9,340 bases of DNA, taken from positions 1-9,340 of the forward strand of contig CAYQLC010000036.1 of the NCBI GenBank assembly GCA_964418325.1. Direction: 5' to 3'. Numbering within the stretch: the stretch's first letter is position 1; every line of letters begins with the position of its first letter. This DNA is from IMCC26077 sp964418325. Lineage in GTDB: Bacteria > Actinomycetota > Actinomycetes > Nanopelagicales > Nanopelagicaceae. Shown in pieces: positions 1 to 6,322 of this stretch. The notes below the pieces were generated by a model. That model made no database searches. It worked only from the letters and a program-made list of their open reading frames with translations, and was not told the DNA's origin. Both the position numbers and the translations under genes were made by a program.

Positions 1-512
1 GTGCGGCGCTCGCGCCATAACCAATCAAGAGGGGCTTTAGAGGCAAGTACTCCCGCTCCTAAGAAAATCGCCAGCTCGCCTGGTTGAAAGCCTTGCCAAG
101 AAATCTGCCAGTAGGTGGTTTGCGTGTAACCAACGATCATCGTGATGATAGGAAAGCGCACAATCACTCGCCACCCGATCGCAAGTAGGACCCAGACTAA
201 AAGAATTTCTGGGAAGTTGAAATCAGGCCAGAGCAATCGCGTCATGCCATTGAGGGCAATGGCTAATGCGAGGACTTGAGCCCAACGCTTGAGTCGTAAT
301 CCGTAAAGTCCCCAGACTATTCCAGAGGCAATCATGAACAGTGGCATCGAGAAGCGAGTGAGGGTTAAGCGTGAGTTTTCAATCAATATGTTGCTCATGC
401 CGGTGGACTCGAGTGCAGAGAGGATGTGATCAATAATCATCACTGCGATAGCCAAACCCCGCATCGCATCGAGGAGTTGCAGTCTCGACTTCACTGAGGG
501 AGTGCTGGACAC
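1..512 (-). CDS. Multi-pass membrane acyltransferase-like protein (DUF1624/HGSNAT-like), N-terminal part, cut by window edge
   Basis: An open frame runs leftward from GTG at 512-510 to the window edge, giving 170 codons with no stop, so the C-terminal part is missing. An in-frame TAG lies a few codons upstream and no other start codon lies between, so the GTG is the only reasonable start. The protein begins MSSTPSVKSRLQLLDAMRGL; residues 13-31 carry an L-D-A-M-R-G-L-A-I motif followed by D28-H29 in a hydrophobic helix. This resembles the first helix of DUF1624/heparan-glucosaminide N-acetyltransferase-like and acyltransferase-3 membrane proteins. Further hydrophobic segments follow, including one with R-F-S-M-P-L-F-M-I-A-S-G. 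The likely role is transfer of an acyl group to a sugar or envelope component, but the substrate cannot be told. It is divergent from hemW with overlapping promoters. A TraX-like family is an alternative. That this is a real gene is fairly sure; the family is less so. Confidence 0.72.
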   Translation of the reverse strand, partial: MSSTPSVKSRLQLLDAMRGLAIAVMIIDHILSALESTGMSNILIENSRLTLTRFSMPLFMIASGIVWGLYGLRLKRWAQVLALAIALNGMTRLLWPDFNFPEILLVWVLLAIGWRVIVRFPIITMIVGYTQTTYWQISWQGFQPGELAIFLGAGVLASKAPLDWLWRERR

Positions 513-519
513 ATCGATG

Positions 520-525
520 AGTATA
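520..525 (-). promoter_or_regulatory. -10 box of a likely leaderless promoter for the minus-strand membrane protein
   Basis: Read on the minus strand the box is TATACT, matching the actinobacterial -10 pattern TANNNT. Seven bases separate it from the GTG at 512, so transcription would begin at or next to the start codon. No Shine-Dalgarno is visible and no convincing -35 box lies 16-18 bases upstream. It overlaps the hemW -10 box by two bases. Confidence 0.55.
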
Positions 526-529
526 AACT
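524..529 (+). promoter_or_regulatory. -10 box of a likely leaderless hemW promoter
   Basis: TAAACT fits TANNNT and ends seven bases before the hemW GTG at 537, so the mRNA would start at the initiation codon. There is no Shine-Dalgarno in the intervening bases. TATAAA at 522-527 is an alternative reading of the box. Any upstream promoter element would lie inside the divergent gene. Confidence 0.55.
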
Positions 530-536
530 TCTAATC

Positions 537-1682
537 GTGTCCCTCTCGGTTTACGTTCATATTCCTTATTGTGTGAAGCGGTGCGGGTACTGCGATTTCA
601 ACACCTATACCCCTGGGGAGCTAAAGCAGGGCGGCGAATCGGTCGCCGCGGTCTCTGAGGGCTATATCGATGCACTCCTTGCAGAGATATCCCTTGCGCG
701 ACAGCGTCTTGGTAAGCGTGAGATTTCGACAATATTTTTCGGTGGTGGTACGCCCACCCTGCTTCCGCCGGCACATTTAGGCCGAGTACTTGACGCTCTT
801 GATGATTCTTTTGGTCTGGCTGGTGATTGTGAAATCACGACCGAGGCAAATCCGGATTCGGTCGATGCGACATCACTACAGGAACTTCGTGAAGTTGGTT
901 TTAACCGGATCTCCTTCGGCGTGCAGTCAGTGAAGTCGCATGTTCTACAAGTTCTCGATCGGACACATAATTCTGCACGAGTAGGTGAAGTAGTTCAGGC
1001 GGCGAGAAGTGCAGGTTTCTCATCGATAAGCCTGGATCTGATTTACGGAACTCCTGGGGAAAGTTTGGACGATTTCATGGAATCAGTTGATTTCGCCCTC
1101 ACACTTCCAGTAGATCATTTGAGCGCTTACGCCCTCATCGTTGAGAAAGGGACGAAATTTGGTGCAGCAGTTAAGCGTGGCGAGATCATCATGCCCAATG
1201 ATGACGAGACTGCTGAGAAGTACCTGGCCTTGGATGCGAAAATGAGCGGAGCTGGATTTGATTGGTATGAGTTAAGCAACTGGTCTAAGGCTGGCCATGA
1301 GTGTCGACATAACCAGGCTTATTGGTTGAGTGCTGATTGGTGGGGCTTCGGCGCGGGGGCACATTCACATGTTGAAGGCGAGCGCTGGTGGAACATCAAA
1401 CATCCGCAGAGTTATATCGATGCTGCTGGGAGAAATACCTCGCCTGCTGCGGGTAGTGAGATTCTTACCGGCGACAATAAGGCGCTCGAGGACGTGATGC
1501 TTCGCATTCGGATGCGGGAAGGTTTACCCATCACTAGCTTCGCACCTGAACAACAGGCGAGATTGCTTGAATTCCATAATCGTGGACTTTTTGAAGAAGA
1601 CTCATGGGAGCATGGGCATGCGGTGCTCTCACTGCAAGGAAGGCTGCTTGCTGATCAAGTAGTGCGTGATCTACTTTTCTGA
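537..1682 (+). CDS. hemW: HemW-type radical SAM heme chaperone (often annotated oxygen-independent coproporphyrinogen III oxidase)
   Basis: This 381-residue protein carries the radical SAM cluster motif C12-x3-C16-x2-C19 followed by D-F. The CxxxCxxCxF form is typical of HemW; true coproporphyrinogen dehydrogenase HemN has a fourth cysteine. Other family signatures are GGGTPTLL near residues 69-76, TEANPDS, NRISFGVQS, and the C-terminal HemW-type segment with HNQAYW and GFGAGAHS. HemW proteins bind a [4Fe-4S] cluster, SAM and heme and are thought to insert heme into respiratory proteins in the cytoplasm or at the membrane. GTG 537 is the only start available: reading upstream in frame reaches a TGA at 495-497 without another start codon. 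There is no Shine-Dalgarno, consistent with a leaderless transcript. hemW near hrcA and dnaJ is a common bacterial arrangement. Length is normal for the family. Confidence 0.93.
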   Translation: MSLSVYVHIPYCVKRCGYCDFNTYTPGELKQGGESVAAVSEGYIDALLAEISLARQRLGKREISTIFFGGGTPTLLPPAHLGRVLDALDDSFGLAGDCEITTEANPDSVDATSLQELREVGFNRISFGVQSVKSHVLQVLDRTHNSARVGEVVQAARSAGFSSISLDLIYGTPGESLDDFMESVDFALTLPVDHLSAYALIVEKGTKFGAAVKRGEIIMPNDDETAEKYLALDAKMSGAGFDWYELSNWSKAGHECRHNQAYWLSADWWGFGAGAHSHVEGERWWNIKHPQSYIDAAGRNTSPAAGSEILTGDNKALEDVMLRIRMREGLPITSFAPEQQARLLEFHNRGLFEEDSWEHGHAVLSLQGRLLADQVVRDLLF

Positions 1683-1692
1683 GTTGTTTCGG

Positions 1693-1698
1693 TAGTAT
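1693..1698 (+). promoter_or_regulatory. -10 box of a likely leaderless promoter for the DoxX/MauE-like gene
   Basis: TAGTAT lies six bases upstream of ATG 1705 in the 22-base gap after hemW. It fits TANNNT and there is no Shine-Dalgarno before the ATG, so the gene probably has its own leaderless transcript. Confidence 0.5.
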
Positions 1699-1704
1699 TG
1701 GGAT

Positions 1705-2055
1705 ATGCAAACACTCAACCTCATCCTCACTGGTTTCCTTGCGCTGATCTTCTTGCTCTCGGGAATATCCAAAGCAAGCGGAAATGAAAAAGGCTTATCG
1801 GGAACGCGTGAGGTCAATGTTCCTGATGGGGTTGCTCGCCTTGTTGGATTCTTTGAAGTTCTCTTGGCACTTGGGTTGGTGATAGGCCTGTATGACTCCT
1901 GGTTCACCAATGCCATCCAATGGCTTTCACTCGTAGGCGTCTGGTGCACCATGGCAGTGGCCTTGATCCTGCACTTCCGCGCGAAGAAAGCGGCAACGGG
2001 GCTGCCCGCCTTCATCTTGCTCACCTGCGCCTCGGTTGCGCTCGTAACTATCTAA
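1705..2055 (+). CDS. Small DoxX/MauE-like four-helix membrane protein
   Basis: This 116-residue protein is dominated by four hydrophobic segments at about residues 4-21, 43-62, 68-90 and 99-116. The first contains F-L-L-S-G-I-S-K, and the second begins in V-G-F-F-E-V-L-L-A-L-G-L, both characteristic of DoxX/MauE-type integral membrane proteins. The family is linked in various bacteria to redox or quinone chemistry and electron delivery at the membrane. No catalytic residues allow a specific function, and the single C-T-M motif near residue 76 has no partner cysteine of a CxxC type. It lies 22 bases after hemW and about 70 before hrcA and probably has its own promoter. A position between hemW and hrcA is not a neighbour relationship I know as conserved. 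That it is a real gene is well supported by the membrane pattern; the function is unknown. Confidence 0.78.
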   Translation: MQTLNLILTGFLALIFLLSGISKASGNEKGLSGTREVNVPDGVARLVGFFEVLLALGLVIGLYDSWFTNAIQWLSLVGVWCTMAVALILHFRAKKAATGLPAFILLTCASVALVTI

Positions 2056-2065
2056 CCTTTCCCCC

Positions 2066-2071
2066 TAAAAT
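2066..2071 (+). promoter_or_regulatory. -10 box of the hrcA operon promoter
   Basis: TAAAAT matches the -10 consensus and would place the transcription start near 2078, inside the left half of CIRCE. This is the usual arrangement for HrcA repression. The -35 region is weak: TTGCGC at 2036-2041 is too far away and nothing convincing lies at 16-18 bases. Confidence 0.55.
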
Positions 2072-2097
2072 TGGCACTCTCAGCAAGTAAGTGCCAA
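2071..2097. promoter_or_regulatory. CIRCE operator (HrcA binding site)
   Basis: TTGGCACTC (2071-2079), a 9-base spacer and AAGTGCCAA (2089-2097) form an inverted repeat that pairs at 8 of 9 positions. The consensus CIRCE is TTAGCACTC-N9-GAGTGCTAA; this copy keeps the exact spacing and the GCACT/AGTGC core. It overlaps the predicted transcription start of hrcA and lies just before the gene for its repressor, which indicates autoregulation. HrcA is known to bind CIRCE and release it on heat shock when GroEL is occupied by unfolded protein. Confidence 0.92.
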
Positions 2098-2106
2098 CGC
2101 TGACCA

Positions 2107-2120
2107 GAGAGGTTAGGGGG
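2107..2120 (+). promoter_or_regulatory. hrcA ribosome binding site, deciding start at ATG 2127
   Basis: A purine-rich run, GAGAGG followed by TTAGGGGG, ends six bases before ATG 2127. It is well placed for that ATG. It lies downstream of the in-frame GTG at 2091, which therefore cannot use it. Confidence 0.7.
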
Positions 2121-2126
2121 TCTGCC

Positions 2127-3137
2127 ATGGAACGACGGATGGAAATCCTGCGCGCCATTGTCGAAGACTATGTGGCAACCCATGAACCCGTGGGATCGAA
2201 AGTTCTTGCCGCACGCCACGGCCTGAGCATCTCACCGGCGACTATTCGAAATGAAATGGCGGCCCTTGAAGATGAGGGACTCATTATTCAACCTCACACT
2301 AGCGCCGGCCGAATTCCCACCGACTTGGGGTATCGAGTTTTTGTTGATCGCCTCTCCACGGTCAAGCCGCTCTCGCCGCCAGAGCGACGTGCGATTGATA
2401 AATTCCTTGAAGGCGCAGTGGACCTTGATGATGTCGTCGCCCGAACCGTGCGCCTCTTGGCCCAGGTCACTCATCAAGTGGCAATCGTGCAGTATCCCTC
2501 ACTCAAACGATCATCAGTACGTCATATCGAGGTAATCTCACTCGCACCAACTCGATTGATGTTAGTGCTCATCGCCGACACTGGGCGAGTAGAGCAACGA
2601 GTTCTTGATCTTGCCACCGCGATGAACGAAAGCGTGCTCGCTAACTTACGGGCAAAGTTAAATGCAGAGACTCAAGGAAAGAAACTTGCTGCACTGCCGA
2701 TGGTTTTAGATTCTCTCGAAAAGAATTTTGCTCCAGGAGATCAGGCAAATGTGCGTACTGTCGTATCAGTCATCCTTGAGATGGCTATCGAAAAGAATGA
2801 GGAGCGAGTTGTCATCTCAGGTACATCGAATCTTGCTCGCCATGCTCCAGATTTCAATGAAAGCGTCCACCCAGTTCTCGAAGCTCTCGAAGAACAGGTC
2901 GTACTTTTACGCCTTCTCGGTGAGGCAGTCGACGAGATGAAAGTTCGTATCGGCCACGAACAAGAAGATAAGAAATTACAGAGCACTAGCGTCATTACCA
3001 CTGGGTATGGTCCAACAGGTGATGCCGTCGCTACGCTGGGAATCATCGGCCCCACTCGGATGGATTACCCAACATCAATGGGCGCCGTCAGCGCAGTGGC
3101 TCGGTACGTTAGCCGCTTTTTACAAGAGGAAATCTAA
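2127..3137 (+). CDS. hrcA: Heat-inducible transcription repressor HrcA
   Basis: HrcA is the cytoplasmic repressor of class I heat-shock genes and binds CIRCE as a dimer. From ATG 2127 the product is 336 residues, near the family's usual 340. It opens with MERRMEILRAIVEDYVATHE, then the winged-helix region with PVGSK, SPATIRNEMA, LEDEGLI, and HTSAGRIPTDLGYR at roughly residues 25-70. These are near-invariant HrcA motifs. The C-terminal regulatory region includes VGPTRMDY-like I-G-P-T-R-M-D-Y and a closing segment, S-R-F-L, near the end. An in-frame GTG at 2091 would add 12 residues, but it lies inside the CIRCE right arm, has no ribosome binding site, and the family normally begins at the MERR position. 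The stop shares one base with the dnaJ start (TAATG), so translation is likely coupled. Confidence 0.95.
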   Translation: MERRMEILRAIVEDYVATHEPVGSKVLAARHGLSISPATIRNEMAALEDEGLIIQPHTSAGRIPTDLGYRVFVDRLSTVKPLSPPERRAIDKFLEGAVDLDDVVARTVRLLAQVTHQVAIVQYPSLKRSSVRHIEVISLAPTRLMLVLIADTGRVEQRVLDLATAMNESVLANLRAKLNAETQGKKLAALPMVLDSLEKNFAPGDQANVRTVVSVILEMAIEKNEERVVISGTSNLARHAPDFNESVHPVLEALEEQVVLLRLLGEAVDEMKVRIGHEQEDKKLQSTSVITTGYGPTGDAVATLGIIGPTRMDYPTSMGAVSAVARYVSRFLQEEI

Positions 3138-4252
3138 TGTCCCAGGATCACTATGCCGCCCTGGGTATCGCTAAGGATGCATCGGCTGAGGACATTAAAC
3201 GCGCTTATCGCAAGTTAGCTCGCGAGCTCCACCCCGACGTCAATCCCGATCAACGTTCGCAAGAACGCTTCAAGGAAGTCACGCATGCGTACGAGATCCT
3301 CAGTGATCCTGAAAAGCGCAGAAATTACGACATGGGTGGTGAAGGTGCATTCGGTAGCGGTTTTGGCGGCGGCTTTGGTTTCGGCGACATTATGGATGCA
3401 TTTTTCGGTGGCGGTGGATCGCGTGGACCGCGTGCGCGAATACGGCGCGGACAGGATGCATTAATACGTATTGATCTCACCTTGGAAGAGGCGGCATTTG
3501 GAACAGAGCGAGAGCTCACTGTTGAGACAGCCGTTACCTGCGATGTATGTACCGGTACTGGATGCGCACCAGGAACTTCTCCATCCACCTGCGAACTCTG
3601 TCGTGGTCGTGGTGAGGTACAACAAGTAACACGATCCATTCTTGGCCAAATGATGACCTCTCGCCCTTGCGCAAATTGCCAGGGTTATGGCACGACTATT
3701 AAGCAACCGTGTGGCGAATGTGCAGGTGATGGAAGAGTTCGCTCTCGTTCTACCGTGCAGATTGATATTCCGGCAGGTATCGATGATGGCAATCGCATCC
3801 AACTTGCGGGCAAAGGTGAAGTTGGCCCAGGAGGTGGTCCAAGTGGCGACTTATATGTTGAGGTACATGTTCAGAGCCATGAAAGCTTGGTGCGCGATGG
3901 TGATGATCTCCACACTCCGCTTGCGATTTCTATGGTCGATGCCGCTTTGGGTACTAAGGTCGAAATCGAGAGCCTCGATGGTGAGTTAGAACTCTCCATC
4001 CCACAAGGAACTCAAAGTGGCACCACAATCCCGATTCGCGGCAAGGGTGTGACGCGACTTCGTGGAGCAGGTCGCGGCGACCTTTTTGTTCATGTTGAAG
4101 TAGTCATACCGACAAAACTCTCTGAGAAAGAGGCAGATTTACTTCGCGCTTTTGCAGAACTTCGAGGCGAGAAGGAGCGAGTATCTGTAAGCAATACCCA
4201 AGGCGGTGAAACCGGGTTCTTCTCTCGACTGAAAGAGGCGCTGGGTCGTTAG
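3137..4252 (+). CDS. dnaJ: Chaperone protein DnaJ (actinobacterial DnaJ2 type)
   Basis: This 371-residue type I Hsp40 has all expected parts. The J domain (about 4-69) contains the H32-P33-D34 triad that stimulates DnaK ATPase. A Gly/Phe-rich linker (about 70-105) follows. Four zinc-binding CxxCxGxG repeats start at C135, C152, C178 and C192, all eight cysteines being intact. The C-terminal substrate-binding domains come after. DnaJ delivers unfolded proteins to DnaK in the cytoplasm. The start ATG overlaps the hrcA stop by one base and has AGAGGA at 3125-3130 as its ribosome binding site. There is no dnaK or grpE nearby. A dnaJ next to hrcA and away from dnaK matches the second actinobacterial DnaJ (M. 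tuberculosis dnaJ2 beside hrcA). It should be under HrcA/CIRCE control through co-transcription. Confidence 0.96.
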   Translation: MSQDHYAALGIAKDASAEDIKRAYRKLARELHPDVNPDQRSQERFKEVTHAYEILSDPEKRRNYDMGGEGAFGSGFGGGFGFGDIMDAFFGGGGSRGPRARIRRGQDALIRIDLTLEEAAFGTERELTVETAVTCDVCTGTGCAPGTSPSTCELCRGRGEVQQVTRSILGQMMTSRPCANCQGYGTTIKQPCGECAGDGRVRSRSTVQIDIPAGIDDGNRIQLAGKGEVGPGGGPSGDLYVEVHVQSHESLVRDGDDLHTPLAISMVDAALGTKVEIESLDGELELSIPQGTQSGTTIPIRGKGVTRLRGAGRGDLFVHVEVVIPTKLSEKEADLLRAFAELRGEKERVSVSNTQGGETGFFSRLKEALGR

Positions 4253-4254
4253 CA

Positions 4255-4968
4255 GTGTTCACATTATTTTTTGTTGCTCCTGAGGAAATTAGTAGCGATG
4301 AGATTCAATTACGCGGTACACAAGCCCACCACGCAATCACTGTACTTCGAGTGCAAAAGGGCGAGTTGCTCCGACTTGCAAATGGGATTGGCGATTGGGT
4401 TGAAGGTCCCATCACTGCCATTGGAAAAGATATGTTGACGATAGATGTACAAACTCGTGGCCAAGATAAGTCCGCCAAAGCGACAATCACAATCGCTCAG
4501 GCAGTGCTCAAAGGTGAGAATCAGAAAGCAGCGTTGGATCAACTTGTACAAGCTGGCGCTGACTCCATCATCCCGTGGCAAGCACAGCGTTCGATTGGCA
4601 CACTCGATAAAAATGAGAAGTGGCGCGAGGTGATTCACGCTGCAGCGCGACAATCACGACGAGCTCGAATACCAGAGCTTGCATCGATGACTAATCTTGA
4701 GGGAGTGCTCGCAACTCGTTCGCAATTTGATCTCACGATTGCCTTCCATGAAAGTGCGACCGTTTCGCTAAGTGCGATAAACAACATTGCCGATGCTCAT
4801 ACGGTGTTGGCAATCATCGGCCCCGAGGGTGGCTTGAGCAATGAAGAGTTAGCGCAGTTGCAAAGTTCAGCAATACCCTTGGTCAAACTTGGTGACCCAG
4901 TTATTCGTGCAGATCTTGCTGGTGCAATCGCTTTGGGCGCGCTAAAAGTTCTGACAAAGGAGTGGTAA
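4255..4968 (+). CDS. rsmE: 16S rRNA (uracil-1498-N3)-methyltransferase RsmE
   Basis: RsmE methylates N3 of U1498 in 16S rRNA on the small ribosomal subunit, using SAM. The 237-residue length is normal. The N-terminal PUA-like part includes H-H-A-I-T-V-L-R-V-Q-K-G-E near residues 25-38. The C-terminal SPOUT knot shows I187-I-G-P-E-G-G193 and then S-N-E-E-L, the cofactor-binding loop. The last knot motif reads L212-G-D-P-V-I-R-A-D-L-A222 where most family members have LG.RILRTETA, so the T-E-T part has diverged while the Arg and final Ala stay. The GTG start lies two bases after the dnaJ stop. Its Shine-Dalgarno is poor (AAAGAGG at 4232-4238 is about 16 bases away), so it probably relies on coupling to dnaJ. 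Placement after dnaJ is conserved in actinobacteria and many Firmicutes. Confidence 0.93.
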   Translation: MFTLFFVAPEEISSDEIQLRGTQAHHAITVLRVQKGELLRLANGIGDWVEGPITAIGKDMLTIDVQTRGQDKSAKATITIAQAVLKGENQKAALDQLVQAGADSIIPWQAQRSIGTLDKNEKWREVIHAAARQSRRARIPELASMTNLEGVLATRSQFDLTIAFHESATVSLSAINNIADAHTVLAIIGPEGGLSNEELAQLQSSAIPLVKLGDPVIRADLAGAIALGALKVLTKEW

Positions 4969-4971
4969 AGA

Positions 4972-5325
4972 ATGACAGAGGCATCAAGCACGGAGTGCAT
5001 TTTCTGCAAGATCATCGCAGGAGAAATTCCCGCACCACATCTTGCAGCTAACGATCAGGCAATTGCAATCGCAGATATCTCACCAGTAGCCCCAACACAT
5101 TTCTTAATATTGCCACGCAGGCACGAAGAGAATGCAGTCGCGCTGCATCGAAGTAATCCCACAGAGCTAGCTGCACTTTTTGCTTTAGTTGACCAGTTGA
5201 CCTCGCAGGCGGGGATCGAGGATTACCGTCTGGTTTTCAACACTGGAGCGGGGGCCGGGCAGAGCGTGTTTCACGCCCATCTCCACCTCATCGCTGGCAG
5301 AGCCTTTACGTGGCCGCCAGGCTAG
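4972..5325 (+). CDS. HIT family nucleotide-binding protein (HINT-like purine nucleoside phosphoramidase)
   Basis: This 117-residue protein is a complete HINT-branch HIT protein. C9-x2-C12 sits in the N-terminal C-I-F-C-K-I-I-A-G-E-I-P motif. The active-site histidine triad is H101-A-H103-L-H105, with F before it and L-I after, and the chain ends W-P-P-G as HINT proteins do. Such proteins hydrolyse AMP-lysine or other nucleoside phosphoramidates in the cytoplasm, and the physiological substrate is usually unknown. A strong AAAGGAG at 4956-4962 lies nine bases before the ATG, and the gap after rsmE is three bases. It is therefore likely the last gene of the hrcA unit. Its TAG stop is also the first half of the -10 box proposed for phoH. 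Confidence 0.93.
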   Translation: MTEASSTECIFCKIIAGEIPAPHLAANDQAIAIADISPVAPTHFLILPRRHEENAVALHRSNPTELAALFALVDQLTSQAGIEDYRLVFNTGAGAGQSVFHAHLHLIAGRAFTWPPG

Positions 5326-5328
5326 ACT
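5323..5328 (+). promoter_or_regulatory. -10 box of a likely leaderless phoH promoter, overlapping the HIT stop codon
   Basis: TAGACT fits TANNNT and lies exactly seven bases before the phoH ATG at 5336. No Shine-Dalgarno is present between the HIT stop and this ATG. The box begins with the TAG stop of the upstream gene. This suggests phoH and the genes after it have their own promoter and are not dependent on the heat-shock operon. Confidence 0.52.
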
Positions 5329-5335
5329 GTTAGCA

Positions 5336-6322
5336 ATGGACAAAGTCACAATTTCGCTCCCCAAGGGGCTCTCGCCGGTGGCGCTATTTGGTCCTGCAGA
5401 TATCAACCTTCGCGCACTTGAGCGGGCCTTTCCTGCGCTTGATATCACTTTGCGTGGCCAGGAACTTCACGTTCGAGGTGAGCGCGCTGACCTCATATCT
5501 TTTGAGAAATTGATTGCGCAATTGATTCTTCTTGTCGAACGAGGACAAGAGGTAACGGTTGATGGCTTGCAGCAGAGTCTGAAGATGCTTCGTGGAAACT
5601 CACTTCCTGGCGAGGTGCTCTCACTCAACATCCTGAGTAACCGTGGCCGGACAATTAGACCAAAAACACTTAATCAAAAACATTATGTTGATGCGATTGA
5701 TAAGAACACCATCGTCTTTGGTATTGGTCCAGCAGGTAGCGGCAAGACTTACTTAGCAGTTGCTAAAGCTGTGCAAGCGCTTCTTTCTAAGCAGGTGAAT
5801 CGAATCATCCTCACTCGCCCTGCTGTCGAAGCGGGAGAGCGACTTGGTTTCCTTCCCGGAACGCTCCATGAAAAAATCGATCCATATTTAAGGCCACTCT
5901 TTGATGCGCTCCACGACATGATGGATCCCGATTCAATCCCCAAATTAGTTGCAAATGGAAGTATCGAGATAGCGCCCCTGGCATATATGCGAGGTCGCAC
6001 GCTCAATGATTCATTCATCATCCTCGATGAAGCTCAGAACACATCACCAGAACAGATGAAGATGTTCCTTACTCGATTGGGATTTGGATCCAAGATGGTT
6101 ATTACTGGAGATATCACCCAGGTAGATCTACCAAGTGGGATCAAATCTGGTCTGCGGGTTGTTCGCGACATCCTTGGCGATGTTGTGGATCTTGATTTCG
6201 TTGAGCTCACCAGTGAAGATGTCGTTCGCCATAAAATTGTCGCTGATATTGTCGAAGCCTACGAGAAATTCGATGAGCAAAGCTCGTCATCTCGCCCAAG
6301 GCCGCTACACAAGGATCGCTAA
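5336..6322 (+). CDS. phoH: PhoH family ATPase (PhoH1/PhoL type)
   Basis: This 328-residue protein has an N-terminal domain of about 110 residues followed by the PhoH P-loop ATPase domain. Walker A is G131-P-A-G-S-G-K137-T138, and Walker B is I-I-L-D231-E232-A-Q-N. The motifs T-R-P-A-V-E-A-G-E-R-L-G-F-L-P-G and V-I-T-G-D-I-T-Q-V-D-L-P are standard for the family. PhoH proteins are related to superfamily 1 helicases and are thought to act on RNA. Their constant pairing with ybeY, as here (ybeY starts at the base after the phoH stop), points to a role in RNA processing or ribosome quality control. The ATG at 5336 has no Shine-Dalgarno but a -10 box seven bases upstream. Length and motifs are normal. 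Confidence 0.95.
   Translation: MDKVTISLPKGLSPVALFGPADINLRALERAFPALDITLRGQELHVRGERADLISFEKLIAQLILLVERGQEVTVDGLQQSLKMLRGNSLPGEVLSLNILSNRGRTIRPKTLNQKHYVDAIDKNTIVFGIGPAGSGKTYLAVAKAVQALLSKQVNRIILTRPAVEAGERLGFLPGTLHEKIDPYLRPLFDALHDMMDPDSIPKLVANGSIEIAPLAYMRGRTLNDSFIILDEAQNTSPEQMKMFLTRLGFGSKMVITGDITQVDLPSGIKSGLRVVRDILGDVVDLDFVELTSEDVVRHKIVADIVEAYEKFDEQSSSSRPRPLHKDR

Larger units (their letters stand above)
2061..2120. repeat. Outer inverted repeat enclosing the CIRCE element and the hrcA Shine-Dalgarno
   Basis: CCCCCTAA at 2061-2068 is a perfect 8-base inverted copy of TTAGGGGG at 2113-2120. The arms lie outside the CIRCE arms, and the right arm contains the AGGGGG that serves as the hrcA ribosome binding site. 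In a transcript starting upstream of 2061 the arms could pair and hide that site. A transcript from the -10 at 2066-2071 would lack the left arm. It may be coincidental. Confidence 0.4.

Noticed and set aside
500..530. TGGACA at 506-511 as a -35 box for hemW
   Set aside because: The spacing to the -10 box is only 12 bases, too short for a standard promoter, and the match to TTGACA is imperfect. Similar weak hexamers 12 bases before other -10 boxes do not share a sequence.
1676..1704. Terminator between hemW and the DoxX-like gene
   Set aside because: No GC-rich stem followed by a T run is present in the 22-base gap.
1671..2024. Minus-strand open frame of 117 codons opposite the DoxX-like gene
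   Set aside because: The plus-strand product has four clean membrane segments and a promoter, while the minus-strand product is low-complexity and basic with no family signal.
2091..2126. Twelve-residue N-terminal extension of HrcA from GTG 2091
   Set aside because: The GTG lies in the CIRCE right arm, has no ribosome binding site or -10 box at leaderless distance, and the ATG at 2127 fits both the family start and a strong Shine-Dalgarno.
3341..3440. Gly-rich repeat in dnaJ as a possible DNA repeat element
   Set aside because: It encodes the normal Gly/Phe linker of DnaJ; the repetition reflects glycine codons.
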